A stretch of DNA of 64,000 bases from Devosia chinhatensis (GTDB lineage Bacteria > Pseudomonadota > Alphaproteobacteria > Rhizobiales > Devosiaceae), in contig NZ_JZEY01000054.1 of NCBI RefSeq assembly GCF_000969445.1, positions 1,736,001-1,800,000 of the forward strand. Direction: 5' to 3'. Below the pieces are notes generated by a model. It had not been told where the DNA came from, made no database searches, and saw only the letters and a program-made list of their open reading frames with translations. The position numbers and the translations under genes were made by a program. Positions 38,160 through 47,944 of this stretch are shown piece by piece. Within the stretch, counting starts at the first letter, position 1. Each line of letters starts with the position of its first letter.

Positions 38160-39186
38160 CTTTGCTCACTCCCTCTAGGTCGAGACGTTCGGCGTGGTGG
38201 CAGGCGACCTGACTGGCGCCAACACCGCGCAATTGCGGGTCCTCCTGGCGGCAGAGATCGGTGGCGAAAGGACAGCGTGGATGAAAGGCGCAGCCCGGAG
38301 GTCGATTGGATGGATCGGCGACTTCACCGCGCAGGCGCATTTGCTTGCGCGTCTTGGCCAGCCTCGGATCGGGCCGAGGAACCGAGGCCAGAAGCGCCGC
38401 CGTATAGGGATGGCGCGGCCTGGCAAAAAGCGGCTCGGTTTCGGCCAGTTCGACCACCCGGCCGGCATACATCACCGCCACACGGTCGGAGATATATTCG
38501 ACGACGCTGAGGTCATGGCTGATGAACACATAGGTCAGCTCAAGCTCTTCCTGCAGATCCTGCATCAGGTTGAGCGTCTGCGCCTGGATCGAGACGTCGA
38601 GCGCCGAGACGCATTCGTCGGCAACGACGAGCTTCGGATGCACAGCCAGCGCTCGTGCGATGCCGATGCGCTGCCGTTCGCCGCCGGAAAAGGCGTATGG
38701 AAAGCGCGACATATATTCCGATTGCAACCCGACCTTGGCCAGCAGCCTGGCGACACGATCCTTGACCTCGGCTTCGCTGAGCGCGCCAAAATTGCGCAGC
38801 GACTCTCCGATGATGTCGATGACCCGTCGCCGTGGGTTGAGCGAGGCAAAGGGGTCCTGGAAGATCATGCGGATATCGGAGCGATAGGGCCGCAATTCGG
38901 TTTCGCTGAGATGCGCGATGTCGGCGCCATCCCCCTTGCCGAAGTATTCGATAGTGCCGTGGGTCGGCTCGAGCACGCGCACGAGGCTCTGCCCGAACGT
39001 GGTCTTGCCGCAACCGCTTTCTCCGACGATGGAGAGAGTTTCGCCCGCACGGATATCGAGGCTGATGCCATCGACGGCCTTCACATGCCCCACCGTGCGC
39101 TTGAGCACGCCGCGCTTGATCGGGAAATGCACCTTGACGTCCGTCGCGCGCATCAGCAGGGCACCATTAGTCACCGGGGACGTCAT
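38149..39186 (-). CDS. ABC transporter ATP-binding protein, OppF/DppF type
   Basis: A 345-residue ATPase that energises the importer. Walker A is GESGCGKTT, the signature FSGGERQRIGIARAL and Walker B LVVADECVSALD. The C-terminal oligopeptide-type extension has the PPGCAFHPRCPFATDLCRQEDP cysteine motif. It overlaps the partner ATPase by four bases and the glycosidase gene by eleven, so the genes are translationally coupled. It acts as a heterodimer with the next ATPase. Confidence 0.93.
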   Translation of the reverse strand: MTSPVTNGALLMRATDVKVHFPIKRGVLKRTVGHVKAVDGISLDIRAGETLSIVGESGCGKTTFGQSLVRVLEPTHGTIEYFGKGDGADIAHLSETELRPYRSDIRMIFQDPFASLNPRRRVIDIIGESLRNFGALSEAEVKDRVARLLAKVGLQSEYMSRFPYAFSGGERQRIGIARALAVHPKLVVADECVSALDVSIQAQTLNLMQDLQEELELTYVFISHDLSVVEYISDRVAVMYAGRVVELAETEPLFARPRHPYTAALLASVPRPDPRLAKTRKQMRLRGEVADPSNRPPGCAFHPRCPFATDLCRQEDPQLRGVGASQVACHHAERLDLEGVSKDAA

Positions 39187-40217
39187 GCGCTCACCTCCAG
39201 GTCCTCGATGATGGCGGGGTCGCGCATGTGGCAGGCGACGATGTGACCGGGCTCAAGCTCCAGATGTCGCGGGTCTTTGACGTCGCAGAGACCGGCCCGT
39301 GCCTCGGGACATCTTGTGTTGAACGGACAGCCGGCAGGCCGGTTGAGCGGATGAGGCACCATGCCTTCGATGGCATGGAGGCGCTGGCCGCGTGCCCGGC
39401 GCGCGCCGAGCTTTGGAATGGAAGAGAGCAATGCCTGCGTATAGGGATGCTGCGGATTGTAGAAGATGTCCTCCGCACTCCCCCGCTCCACCACCCGGCC
39501 CAGATAGACCACCGCCACACTGTCGGCGATCTCGGCCACCACGCCCAGGTCATGGGTGATGAAGATCATGCCCATGCCGAATTCCTTCTGGAGCTCGGCG
39601 ATGAGGTCGAGAATGTTGGCCTGTGTCGTGACGTCGAGCGCCGTTGTCGGTTCGTCGGCAATCAGCAAGGCGGGGCGGCAGGCCAAAGCCATGGCGATCA
39701 TCACGCGTTGACGCATGCCGCCGGAGAGCTCGAACGGATAGTTTTGCAGGCGCTCTTTGGGGTTGGGGATGCCGACCCGGTCCAGCGCCTCGATCGCCCG
39801 GTCAATGGCCGCTTTCTTGCCGATGGGATGGTGCAGCAGGATCTTTTCGATCAACTGGCTGCCGACGCTATGGACGGGCGAGAGCGAATTCATCGGCTCC
39901 TGGAAGATCATGGCGATGTCGCGGCCGCGAATGGCGCGGATCGGCTTGCCTTTCGGGTCGAGCCTGGCGATATCCACCGGCTCCTGGCCGGGGCGGCGGA
40001 AGATCATTTCACCGTCGGTTACCCGGCCGGGCGAAGACACGATCTGGAGCATGGAGCGGGCCATCATCGACTTGCCCGAGCCGCTTTCACCCACGATGCA
40101 GAGCGTCTTGCCGGCCTCGACGTCGAGATCGACACCGTCGACTGCACGGATGACGCCCTCGCGCAGCGCGAATTGCACCTTGAGGTCCTTGATCGAGAGA
40201 AGGGGCTCGCTGGTCAT
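39183..40217 (-). CDS. ABC transporter ATP-binding protein, OppD/DppD type
   Basis: A 344-residue ATPase, partner of the OppF-type subunit. Walker A is GESGSGKSM, the signature [15 protein letters not shown] and Walker [13 protein letters not shown]. It ends with the extension [24 protein letters not shown], which in related transporters can bind an Fe-S cluster. It overlaps both neighbours by four bases. The ATG at 40217 gives the standard start [13 protein letters not shown]. Confidence 0.93.
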   Translation of the reverse strand: MTSEPLLSIKDLKVQFALREGVIRAVDGVDLDVEAGKTLCIVGESGSGKSMMARSMLQIVSSPGRVTDGEMIFRRPGQEPVDIARLDPKGKPIRAIRGRDIAMIFQEPMNSLSPVHSVGSQLIEKILLHHPIGKKAAIDRAIEALDRVGIPNPKERLQNYPFELSGGMRQRVMIAMALACRPALLIADEPTTALDVTTQANILDLIAELQKEFGMGMIFITHDLGVVAEIADSVAVVYLGRVVERGSAEDIFYNPQHPYTQALLSSIPKLGARRARGQRLHAIEGMVPHPLNRPAGCPFNTRCPEARAGLCDVKDPRHLELEPGHIVACHMRDPAIIEDLEVSA

Positions 40218-41380
40218 GAATAGGGATCCGCAGCATCGCGCAAGCCATCGCCCAGGAAGTTGAGGCAAAGCACGGTAATGATGACAAGGAAGCCGGGCAG
40301 CAGCAGCCAGGGCGCTTCAGCCAGCGAGCGGATGTTCTGCGCCTCCTGCAACAGCACGCCCCAGCTGACCACCGGCGGGCGCAGGCCGATGCCGAGGAAG
40401 GAAAGCGAGGTCTCGGCGATGATCATGGCCGGGATTGCCAGGGTCACCGACGCGATGATGTGCGAGACGAAGCCGGGGACGAGATGGCGCCCGATAATGG
40501 TCATCTGGCTGGTGCCATCGAGCCGCGCCGCCACCACGAAGGGCTCGTTGCGCCAGCTCATGAACCGGCCACGCACTTCGCGCGCCAGCGACGTCCAGCC
40601 GATCAGCGAGATGATGATGGTTATGATCAGATAGACCAGCACCGGCGACCAGGTGACCGGAATGGCGGCGGCCAGCCCCATCCAGAGCGGAATGGTCGGC
40701 ACCGACATGATGAACTCGATGACGCGCTGGATGATATTGTCGATGGCGCCGCCGAAATAACCGGAAATGCCGCCAAGGATGACGCCGAGCACCAGGCTGA
40801 TGGCCACGCCGATCAGCCCGATCGAGGTCGATACCCGCGTGCCATAGACGGTGCGGCTCAAGACGTCGCGCCCAAGACGGTCGGAGCCCATGAGATAGAA
40901 GGGATCTTCCGGATTGACCGGCCCGATCAGGTGCCGGTTCATCGGGATCAGCCCCCAGAGCCGATAGGCCTCTCCCTCGACGAAAAAACCCACCGGAATG
41001 CGCACGCTCTCGTCGGCGGTGAAGACGCGCCGCAATGTTGCCGGATCGCGCTGGGAGGAGAACCCGGTGACATGCAGGCCGAACTGCGTATTGCCGGCGT
41101 CGTCGGTGTAGAACAGCTTGAGCGGCTGCGGCGCCAGCATCGTATAGGCGGAATTGTAATAGTCCGGGGAGCGCGGCGCGACGAACTCGCAGAACGCCCC
41201 GACCAGATAGATGAGCCCGATGACATAAAGGCTGATCAACGCCAGCTTGTGCTCGGTAAACTTCATCCAGACCAGCTGGCGCTGCGTGGCCAGGCCGATG
41301 GCTGCCGGTTCCGGCTGACGTGTAGCGGTATCAGACACTGTCACGGCAGAAGCCTCGCCAGCGCCAGAGGGGCCAGACAT
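40214..41380 (-). CDS. ABC transporter permease, OppC/DppC type
   Basis: A 388-residue permease, first gene of the operon. After a short cytoplasmic tail (rich in Ser, Ala and Thr) comes the OppC start RQLVWMKFTEHKLALISLYVIGLIYLVGAF. There is then a large periplasmic insertion (about residues 95-180, ending MGSDRLGRDVLSR) and the EAA loop EPFVVAARLDGTSQMTIIGRHLVPGFVSHII. The long periplasmic segment is typical of family members in sugar-type systems. GGAGGAG precedes the ATG at 41380. Confidence 0.92.
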   Translation of the reverse strand: MSGPSGAGEASAVTVSDTATRQPEPAAIGLATQRQLVWMKFTEHKLALISLYVIGLIYLVGAFCEFVAPRSPDYYNSAYTMLAPQPLKLFYTDDAGNTQFGLHVTGFSSQRDPATLRRVFTADESVRIPVGFFVEGEAYRLWGLIPMNRHLIGPVNPEDPFYLMGSDRLGRDVLSRTVYGTRVSTSIGLIGVAISLVLGVILGGISGYFGGAIDNIIQRVIEFIMSVPTIPLWMGLAAAIPVTWSPVLVYLIITIIISLIGWTSLAREVRGRFMSWRNEPFVVAARLDGTSQMTIIGRHLVPGFVSHIIASVTLAIPAMIIAETSLSFLGIGLRPPVVSWGVLLQEAQNIRSLAEAPWLLLPGFLVIITVLCLNFLGDGLRDAADPYS

Positions 41381-41557
41381 GACACGCTCCTCCTCCCAAG
41401 TTCGTGCACGCTTCAAACTGCGTTGTTTGCACAATGTTAGGCTAACGAATACATCATCTCGAAAATGCGTCAATGCCAAATTTGGGCCTGGCCTGTCCCC
41501 AAATGCTCCGGAGTGACTAGCGTACCGCAGTAAAATGCATATAAATCAAAGATTAAG

Positions 41558-41571
41558 TGACCGCTAGGTCA
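41558..41571. promoter_or_regulatory. Candidate operator TGACC-N4-GGTCA
   Basis: This is a perfect 5-bp-arm inverted repeat in the divergent region, 178 bp upstream of the ABC operon and 138 bp upstream of lacI. It could be bound by one of the two LacI proteins, but no LacI-type central CG consensus is evident. The assignment is weak. Confidence 0.3.
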
Positions 41572-41624
41572 GCATTGCTGATGTTGATAACAAAATAACA
41601 AATTCCAGCATCGGGCGTTAATGA

Positions 41625-41653
41625 TTGACACAGATCAACTCCGGACATAACAA
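41625..41653 (+). promoter_or_regulatory. Candidate sigma-70 promoter for the lacI gene
   Basis: A perfect -35 TTGACA (41625-41630) is followed after 17 bp by TAACAA (41648-41653), a moderate -10 box. It points toward the first lacI gene, whose start is 55 bp further on. The -10 box falls within one of the TAACAAA repeats. Confidence 0.45.
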
Positions 41654-41708
41654 ATAACAAAACAAACGATAACCGGCAGCGGGAGGGGTGTGCCGATCGG
41701 CACCAACC

Positions 41709-42758
41709 ATGGCGCGCGTTACAATTCAGAACATTGCCGATCACCTGGGCATCTCGAAATTCGCGGTGTCGCGGGCACTGACCGGCAAGTCAGGCGTCAG
41801 CGAGCAGACACGCCGGCAGGTGCGCGAAGCGGCGGACAGGCTCGGTTACGACCAGCGCCGTCGTGCGCCCCAGAACATCCAGGCCATTGAGGTGATCTTC
41901 AAGGATCGCACCACCGCCAACCGCGAGCTCTGGATCGATGTACAGGATGGGGTCGACAGCGAAGCGCAGCGTGCCGGCTATGCGATGACGGTTCGGTGGA
42001 CATCCGATGTTTCGCTCGTGGAGCGGCTGGCTGCAGACGCTTCGGGGCTGGTGCTGATCGGCCCGCAGAGCGCAGCGATCTTCGAAGCTGTCGATGCCGG
42101 GCCCACCCCGGCCGTGGTGGTCAATCATGTGGTGCCACCCTTGCTGGCGCTCGACCAGATCAGCGCCACCGACGTGGAGGCCGGCGTCTATGTCGCCCGC
42201 TATCTGGCGAGGCTCGGGCATCGCAAGGTCGTCTACGCCCATGGTCGCCTCGGCTATCCGGGACGAATTGCACGTATGCGCGGCTTTGCCGAAGCGATCG
42301 ACGCCATCGAGGGCATGGAAGTGCGCGAGGTGGCCTTTTCCGACGATCAGGCCGCCGACGATCTGCGCGAGGCGATTTTCGCCATGATCGAGGACGGCTT
42401 CGAGCCCACCGCCTTTTTCTGCGGCAGCGACGGCGTGGCCGTCACGGTGCTGTCCGAACTGATGCGCATGGGCCTGCGCATTCCCGAAGACGTCTCGGTG
42501 GTGGGCCATGCCGATTACAGCATCGCCACACAGATTTCCCCGCAACTGACCACGGTTCACATGCCCCACAGGCAGATGGGCGTGGCCGCGGTACGCCTGT
42601 TGCTGGGCCGCGCCAATGACAGCCCGGAGCTGGAAGGCCTGCCGCCGCAGCGCGTCAATCTCGTACCCCATCTCGTCGAGCGGCAATCTTCCGGCCCGGC
42701 CCCGAGCCGATCCTGGCGCGGGCGGTTGCGCCAGCTCATGACCGATCCAGGCGAATAA
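41709..42758 (+). CDS. LacI-family transcriptional regulator (copy 1)
   Basis: A 349-residue LacI-type regulator. The N-terminal HTH is VTIQNIADHLGISKFAVSRALTGKSGVS (about residues 4-31), then the hinge region and a periplasmic-binding-protein-like ligand domain ending EDVSVVGHADYSIATQISPQLTTV. It is divergent from the ABC/glycosidase operon and 3 bp before the dehydrogenase gene, so it likely controls both. The start at 41709 is set by alignment with the paralogue at 44644; a GTG at 41688 is possible. It has a basic C-terminal tail that the paralogue lacks. Confidence 0.93.
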   Translation: MARVTIQNIADHLGISKFAVSRALTGKSGVSEQTRRQVREAADRLGYDQRRRAPQNIQAIEVIFKDRTTANRELWIDVQDGVDSEAQRAGYAMTVRWTSDVSLVERLAADASGLVLIGPQSAAIFEAVDAGPTPAVVVNHVVPPLLALDQISATDVEAGVYVARYLARLGHRKVVYAHGRLGYPGRIARMRGFAEAIDAIEGMEVREVAFSDDQAADDLREAIFAMIEDGFEPTAFFCGSDGVAVTVLSELMRMGLRIPEDVSVVGHADYSIATQISPQLTTVHMPHRQMGVAAVRLLLGRANDSPELEGLPPQRVNLVPHLVERQSSGPAPSRSWRGRLRQLMTDPGE

Positions 42759-42761
42759 ATC

Positions 42762-43715
42762 ATGCCCCGTACAGAGCCCACTATCCTCGTCAGTGCCGAT
42801 GTCGCCGCCGAACGACTTGCCGACATCGCTGCGGCAGCGCCTGGCGCCACGATCCTGCACGGGAACGACGGCGCCAGCTTCGAGCGTCATCTGCCTCAGG
42901 CCCAGATCGTCGCGGGGTCTGTCCCGCAGCGCGTGCTGGCGCAGGCGGAACACCTGAAATGGGTGCACAGCTGGGCAGCGGGCCCGGACCATCAGCTCTA
43001 TCCCGAATTTGCCGCACACACAGCCATGCTGACCTCTTCGGCAGGCAATGGCGCGGTGCCCCTGGCCGAGCATGCCATGATGCTGATGCTCATGCTCAAC
43101 CGGAACGCCCTGCGCTGGATCGATAGCCAGCGCGCACACAGATGGGATCGCTTCACCCATGCAGAACTCAACGGCCTGACGCTCGGGATCATCGGAGCCG
43201 GCCATTCGGGCACGGATCTGGCGCTCAAGGCCAAGGCTTTTCACATGCGGGTGCTGGGCTTGCGCCGCTCCGACCGCCCTGCCCCAAATTTCGATCAGTT
43301 CTTCCAGCGCGAGCAATTGCACGCAATGCTGGAGCAATGCGATTTCGTTGTGGTGACCGCGCCGCTAACGCCGGAAACCAAAGGTATGATCGATAAGGCG
43401 GCCTTGGCGGCAATGAAGCCATCCGCCTTTATCGTCTGCTTTTCGCGCGGCGGCATCATCGACGATGCAGCCCTGCTTTCAGCGCTGCAGGACGGCCGCC
43501 TCGCAGGCGCCGGACTGGATGCGCACGGACAGGAGCCGCTGCCGGCCGAAAGCCCCTTCTGGGACCTGCCGAACACTCTCATCACACCCCATAACGGGGC
43601 CACCACCGAGGCCACGCGGGAGCGCGGCTTCGCCATCTTTCTCGACAACCTCCGCCGCTATGTCGCCGGGCGCGACGACTTCGTCAATCGCGTGGACAAG
43701 GCGGCGGGATATTGA
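42762..43715 (+). CDS. D-isomer-specific 2-hydroxyacid dehydrogenase family protein
   Basis: A 317-residue NAD-dependent oxidoreductase. The Rossmann motif is GIIGAGHSGTDLA, catalytic Arg is in CFSRGGIIDD, catalytic Glu in GLDAHGQEPLP and His in LITPHNGAT. All catalytic residues are present. The family oxidises or reduces 2-hydroxy acids such as glycerate, glyoxylate and phosphoglycerate. It starts 3 bp after lacI copy 1. Its neighbours suggest a sugar-acid substrate. Confidence 0.9.
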   Translation: MPRTEPTILVSADVAAERLADIAAAAPGATILHGNDGASFERHLPQAQIVAGSVPQRVLAQAEHLKWVHSWAAGPDHQLYPEFAAHTAMLTSSAGNGAVPLAEHAMMLMLMLNRNALRWIDSQRAHRWDRFTHAELNGLTLGIIGAGHSGTDLALKAKAFHMRVLGLRRSDRPAPNFDQFFQREQLHAMLEQCDFVVVTAPLTPETKGMIDKAALAAMKPSAFIVCFSRGGIIDDAALLSALQDGRLAGAGLDAHGQEPLPAESPFWDLPNTLITPHNGATTEATRERGFAIFLDNLRRYVAGRDDFVNRVDKAAGY

Positions 43716-43735
43716 GCCTCGCGCAGGAGAAACAC

Positions 43736-44608
43736 ATGATCGGATTTATCGGGCTGGGCGTCATGGGCCGTCCCATGGCGGAGCATCTCATCACCGCGGG
43801 ACATAAGGTTGCGCTGTACCGCGTAAAGCCCGCCAGCCAGTTTCTGGTCGATAAGGGCGGCATTGCGCTCGACAATGCCCGCGCGGTTGCCGAAGCCTCC
43901 GACATCGTCATCCTGATGCTTCCCGACACGCCCGATGTCGAAGACGTGCTATTTGGTGCCGATGGCGTTGCCGAGGGCTTGTCGGCCGGCAAACTGGTGA
44001 TCGACATGAGTTCGATTTCACCGATGGCCACGAGGACGTTCGCCGAGCGATTGAAACAAAAGGGCGTTGGCTATCTCGATGCGCCGGTGTCGGGCGGCGA
44101 AATGGGCGCGAAGAACGCCGCGCTCACCATCATGGTGGGCGGCGAACAGACCGATTTCGAGCGGGCGCTGCCCCTGCTGGAAATCATGGGCAAGTCGATC
44201 ACCCATATCGGCGGCGTTGGGGACGGGCAGACGGCGAAGGTCGCCAACCAGATTATCGTGGGCCTCACCATAGAGGCCGTGGCCGAGGCGCTGCTTTTTG
44301 CCAGACGGGCTGGCGCCGATGTGGCAAAGGTCCGCGAAGCGCTGATGGGCGGATTTGCGGCGTCGCGTATTCTGGAAGTGCATGGCCAGCGGATGATCGA
44401 TGAAACATTCGATCCAGGCTTTCGCATTCGCCTGCATCGCAAGGACCTGTCGCTGGCCGCCGATGCGGCCAAGGCGCTGAACCTGGCCCTGCCCAATACG
44501 GCGATGACACAGCAATTGATGAACGCTGCGCTTGCCATTGGGCTTGGGGATAAGGACCATTCGGCCCTGATCGCGGCGCTCGACCATCTTTCTGCGCCGG
44601 GCAAGTAG
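43736..44608 (+). CDS. 3-hydroxyisobutyrate dehydrogenase/tartronate semialdehyde reductase-family protein
   Basis: A 290-residue beta-hydroxyacid dehydrogenase. The start MIGFIGLGVMGRPMAEHLITAGHKV is the NAD(P)-binding motif, DAPVSGGEMGAKNAAL is the substrate motif and the catalytic lysine is in GQTAKVANQIIVG. The family includes GarR/GlxR (tartronate semialdehyde reductase) and 3-hydroxyisobutyrate dehydrogenase. CAGGAG precedes the ATG at 43736. It probably shares a transcript with the hydroxyacid dehydrogenase; together they could interconvert 2- and 3-hydroxy acids. Confidence 0.9.
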   Translation: MIGFIGLGVMGRPMAEHLITAGHKVALYRVKPASQFLVDKGGIALDNARAVAEASDIVILMLPDTPDVEDVLFGADGVAEGLSAGKLVIDMSSISPMATRTFAERLKQKGVGYLDAPVSGGEMGAKNAALTIMVGGEQTDFERALPLLEIMGKSITHIGGVGDGQTAKVANQIIVGLTIEAVAEALLFARRAGADVAKVREALMGGFAASRILEVHGQRMIDETFDPGFRIRLHRKDLSLAADAAKALNLALPNTAMTQQLMNAALAIGLGDKDHSALIAALDHLSAPGK

Positions 44609-44643
44609 CCCTATAAACAGTCCCTGGTTCTACGGGGAAATGC

Positions 44644-45645
44644 ATGGCGCGCGTGACGGTTCAGGCCATTGCCGACAGGCTGGGCATTTCCAAATTTGCC
44701 GTCTCACGCGCGCTGAGCGGACATTCCGGCGTCAGCGATGCCACCCGCGCCGCAGTCGTCGAGATGGCCGAGGCCCTCGGCTATATCCCGCGCGCACGGG
44801 CGGCCGCGCCGGTCCACGTCGAAATTCTCTACCACGACCTGCGCTCCATGTACCGGGAGCTCTGGAGCCATGTTCAGGCCGGAGCGCAGATGGAAGGCGC
44901 CAAGCGCGGTGTGACCACCACGGCGCGCTGGACCGATGACCCGGGCCTGATCGCCCAATTGGCGGCCGAAACGGACGGCATCATGCTTATCGGCCCGCAT
45001 GGCGACGACATGCTCGATGCCGTCCGCACCTCCGGGTTGCCCTGTGTACGCATCGGGGGCCCCCTGCCACCGCTTGAACCCATGGATCACGTCGCCGGCG
45101 CAGACCGTGAAGGCTCCGCCAGGCTCGCCGCCCATCTTGCTTCGGCCGGTCACCGCCGCTTCATCTATGTGCACGGCCAATCGGGCCTGGCCGGCCGCAT
45201 TCTCCGCTGCGAGGCGCTGCGAGATTTTGCCGAGACGGTCGAGGGCATGGAAGTCGAGGAAATCGGTTTTTCAGAGGACAGCGCCGCTGTCGAATTCCGC
45301 CAGGCGATGGAGGCCCTGTTTGCCCGCAGCTATCAGCCCACCGCCTATGTCTGCGGCAATGACATGGTGGCGGTGATGGTCATGTCGGAGCTGATGCGCA
45401 TGGGCATATCCGTACCGCAGCAGGCCGCCGTCACCGGATTTGGCGACTATACCGTGGCCAGCCAGATGTCCCCCGGCATCACCACCGTGCGGGTGCCGTA
45501 TCAGAAGATGGGTATCGCCGCCTTGCGCCTGCTGGCCTCCCGGATCGGGCCTGACGGGATCGTCAACGATTTGCCGCCCCAAAGATTGGGCCTGATCGGT
45601 GAACTGGTCATCCGCGGCTCCACTGAGCGGTCGCGAGACGGCTAA
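44644..45645 (+). CDS. LacI-family transcriptional regulator (copy 2)
   Basis: A 333-residue LacI-type regulator, paralogous to the one at 41709. The HTH regions differ at few positions (VTVQAIADRLGISKFAVSRALSGHSGVS), and the ligand domains share RELW, ARWTDD, LIGP, VHGQSGLAGR and SELMRMG blocks. The ligands may therefore be related and the operators similar. It is 35 bp after the dehydrogenase gene and ends the run. Confidence 0.93.
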   Translation: MARVTVQAIADRLGISKFAVSRALSGHSGVSDATRAAVVEMAEALGYIPRARAAAPVHVEILYHDLRSMYRELWSHVQAGAQMEGAKRGVTTTARWTDDPGLIAQLAAETDGIMLIGPHGDDMLDAVRTSGLPCVRIGGPLPPLEPMDHVAGADREGSARLAAHLASAGHRRFIYVHGQSGLAGRILRCEALRDFAETVEGMEVEEIGFSEDSAAVEFRQAMEALFARSYQPTAYVCGNDMVAVMVMSELMRMGISVPQQAAVTGFGDYTVASQMSPGITTVRVPYQKMGIAALRLLASRIGPDGIVNDLPPQRLGLIGELVIRGSTERSRDG

Positions 45646-45679
45646 AGAGGACGGTGGTGAACGCCGCGTCGGAGAGGCA

Positions 45680-45705
45680 AGCGGCCACGTCTGCACGCGG
45701 CCGCT
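45680..45705. other. Hairpin between convergent lacI copy 2 and receptor gene
   Basis: AGCGGCC (45680-45686) pairs with GGCCGCT (45699-45705), and the stem continues with CGT/ACG around loop CTGC. It lies in the 110-bp gap between two stop codons and may act as a weak bidirectional terminator. There is no T tract. Confidence 0.45.
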
Positions 45706-45755
45706 CCAACCATGTTGATCAAGAGTGTGAGGCCCGCAGCGGGCCGCGTACCAGC

Positions 45756-47918
45756 TTAATAGTCGAACTGCTTGGAGAGGCTGAGTTTGAAGGTTCGCCC
45801 GGTCGAGCGGTCTGAAGAAAGATTCTCGCGGTAATCGGCATTGAGGACATTGTCGATACCAGCCTGGATCTGAGTACCAGCGAGCGGTCCGCTCTGCGGC
45901 TTCCAGCTGGCGAAGAGATCGAGCGTGCCGAAACCCACTGCCGGACCGTCGGCCACGACCTGACCTTGCTGGATGATAGGGGCCACATAGCGCCCGAGAT
46001 CGGCCAGGGTAAGACGAGCGCCATAGTCGAGGCCGAACTCTTCCTGCTTGAGGCCAATTGTGGCGACCACCTTGCTCTGCGGCACGGTGTTGAGCGGCAT
46101 ATTGGTAACCAGATTGTCGCCGATCGTCGCCGAATAGGCCAGGTTGGCGTAGAACCATTCACTGTCATAAGCGCCTTCGATTTCGAGGCCATAGATCCGC
46201 GCCTTGCCGACATTGCCGTAATAGGGCACGGGCGCAGCCGGCAGGGCCGGCGCAGTGTTGGACACAATCAGATCCGTCAGATCGCTATAAAAGGCCGTCG
46301 TCTTGATGCTTGCCACATCTCCCGACCTGAATAGATCCTGGGTCGAGATCGTCAGGCCACCCTCGACGGTGTTGGCCATTTCCTTGCGGAGGTTGAGGCT
46401 GGCCGTCTTGGCCGTCGACCCTCGTGCCGGCGCTGCAACCGAATAGAGCTCGTCGATCGTGGGCAGACGTTCCGTGTGAGCCACAGAACCGAACACACCA
46501 AAAGTGTCGTTGATCTGGTAGAGCGCCGATAATTTCGGTGAGAAGGCGGTGTCGGCACTCTCTGGTAGCCCGGTGGTGGAGTTCACCCAATGCGTGTCGG
46601 TGCGCGCACCGGCAATCAGGGTCAGCCGCTCATCCCAGATGAATTCGTTCTGCGCAAACAGGCCCAGCTTGCTCTCCGTGCCTTGTGGATGCGCCGGCAG
46701 CGCGGCTGCCGTGCCGGGGCGAACTGCCGTTCGATCCTGCGTGGACACAAGGCCACCGAAGGTGAAATAATTTTCAAAGCCCGCGCCGATCCAGTCGACG
46801 GTGTTGTCCGCCTGCAGTTGCCAGGTCTTGTACCCATACTGGGTGTCGAGCAGGATGCTGTCCGCCGCCACGTTCTGCGGCGAGGCCGGGCTGACAGGAC
46901 CGATGACCGTTCGCGGTGCACCCAGCGCATAGCGGTGATTGGTCTGGTCATTGATCGTATTCGAGTAGCTCAGCTGCACATTGAGGTCGACCCAGGGATT
47001 ATCGGTGGCAGGGTTTTCCCAACGCAACACCGCCGTCTGGTCGAGCACAGCCCGGTCGACGACACCAAATGCCGCCTGCGTGCTGGTCTGGGCGTAAGCC
47101 TGGTTGTCGGCGTCGCTGGTCCAGTGCTGATAGGACAAGGTGAGCTTTTGCTCATTGCGGTCGCCGAAATGCGCCGTGCCCTTGACGAGGCCGGAAAGGG
47201 TGTCAAAGCCGGACCCGGCGAGCGTCGTCCCCTTGGCCTGGGTCAGATCGTTCTGGCGACGCCAATTGCCGGCTGCCAGCACCTCGAATGTGTCGCTGAT
47301 CTGCTGCGCGAGGATGGCGGAGGTGACCGTGCCCAGACCGTTGCTCGAAAAGCCGGTCTTGACGTTGAGCGCGCCGGTATAGCCGTCGCGGATGAAGTCC
47401 GAGGCGTCCTTGGTCGTGAAGTTGATAACGCCCCCCAGGGCACCGGCGCCGTATAGCGTTGCCGATGCCGGGCCACGCAAAACCTCGACCTGCTTATAGA
47501 GCTCGGGATCGGAGAAGAACGAGCCCATCCGGTATTGCTCGTTGAATTTGGGCGTCCCATCCACATTGACGACCACGCGGGACCCGTCCGACGAATTCTC
47601 GGTCGTGCCGATGCCCCGGATATTGAAGGCTTCACCGAACTGGCGTTCGCTGCCGACGATGGTGACGCCTGGAACGCTCTTGAAGATTTCGCCCGTGGTC
47701 GTGGCCTGCAGCAGGTCGATATCGGCCTGTTCCAGCACCGTCACGGCTTGCGGCGTATCGATCGCCACCTTGGGGACGCCGAGGCCGATCACCAGCCGCT
47801 CGAGCAGCGTGATGTTCGTCGCATTGATGTTCTGCTGTGCCGCAGCGCCCTGCACCACACCCATTCCAAGCGCGACGCCGCACATCAATGCGACGCCACG
47901 CGACCTAACCAGCCCCAT
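45756..47918 (-). CDS. TonB-dependent haem/haemoglobin receptor
   Basis: A 720-residue outer-membrane receptor. The signal peptide is residues 1 to about 27 (ending GAAAQ). The plug domain has [37 protein letters not shown] and [26 protein letters not shown]. The barrel ends with the aromatic [20 protein letters not shown] resembles the RAP part of the FRAP/NPNL haem motif; a clear NPNL is not seen. It is divergent from the haem operon and shares its control region. GGAG precedes the ATG at 47918. Confidence 0.92.
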   Translation of the reverse strand: MGLVRSRGVALMCGVALGMGVVQGAAAQQNINATNITLLERLVIGLGVPKVAIDTPQAVTVLEQADIDLLQATTTGEIFKSVPGVTIVGSERQFGEAFNIRGIGTTENSSDGSRVVVNVDGTPKFNEQYRMGSFFSDPELYKQVEVLRGPASATLYGAGALGGVINFTTKDASDFIRDGYTGALNVKTGFSSNGLGTVTSAILAQQISDTFEVLAAGNWRRQNDLTQAKGTTLAGSGFDTLSGLVKGTAHFGDRNEQKLTLSYQHWTSDADNQAYAQTSTQAAFGVVDRAVLDQTAVLRWENPATDNPWVDLNVQLSYSNTINDQTNHRYALGAPRTVIGPVSPASPQNVAADSILLDTQYGYKTWQLQADNTVDWIGAGFENYFTFGGLVSTQDRTAVRPGTAAALPAHPQGTESKLGLFAQNEFIWDERLTLIAGARTDTHWVNSTTGLPESADTAFSPKLSALYQINDTFGVFGSVAHTERLPTIDELYSVAAPARGSTAKTASLNLRKEMANTVEGGLTISTQDLFRSGDVASIKTTAFYSDLTDLIVSNTAPALPAAPVPYYGNVGKARIYGLEIEGAYDSEWFYANLAYSATIGDNLVTNMPLNTVPQSKVVATIGLKQEEFGLDYGARLTLADLGRYVAPIIQQGQVVADGPAVGFGTLDLFASWKPQSGPLAGTQIQAGIDNVLNADYRENLSSDRSTGRTFKLSLSKQFDY

Positions 47919-47944
47919 GTCATTCTCCAATTGTTTTTCGAGTT

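Larger units (their letters stand above)
41381..41708. other. 328-bp divergent intergenic region
   Basis: No gene is seen here. This AT-rich control region separates the ABC operon from the first lacI gene. It contains a TGACC-N4-GGTCA palindrome (41558-41571), a TTGACA promoter candidate (41625-41653) and four copies of TAACAAA in two close pairs (41588-41594 and 41596-41602; 41648-41654 and 41655-41661). Confidence 0.6.

Noticed and set aside
36243-38510. 755-codon plus-strand frame across the glycosidase gene
   Set aside because: It covers parts of two coupled minus-strand genes; low-complexity translation without family features.
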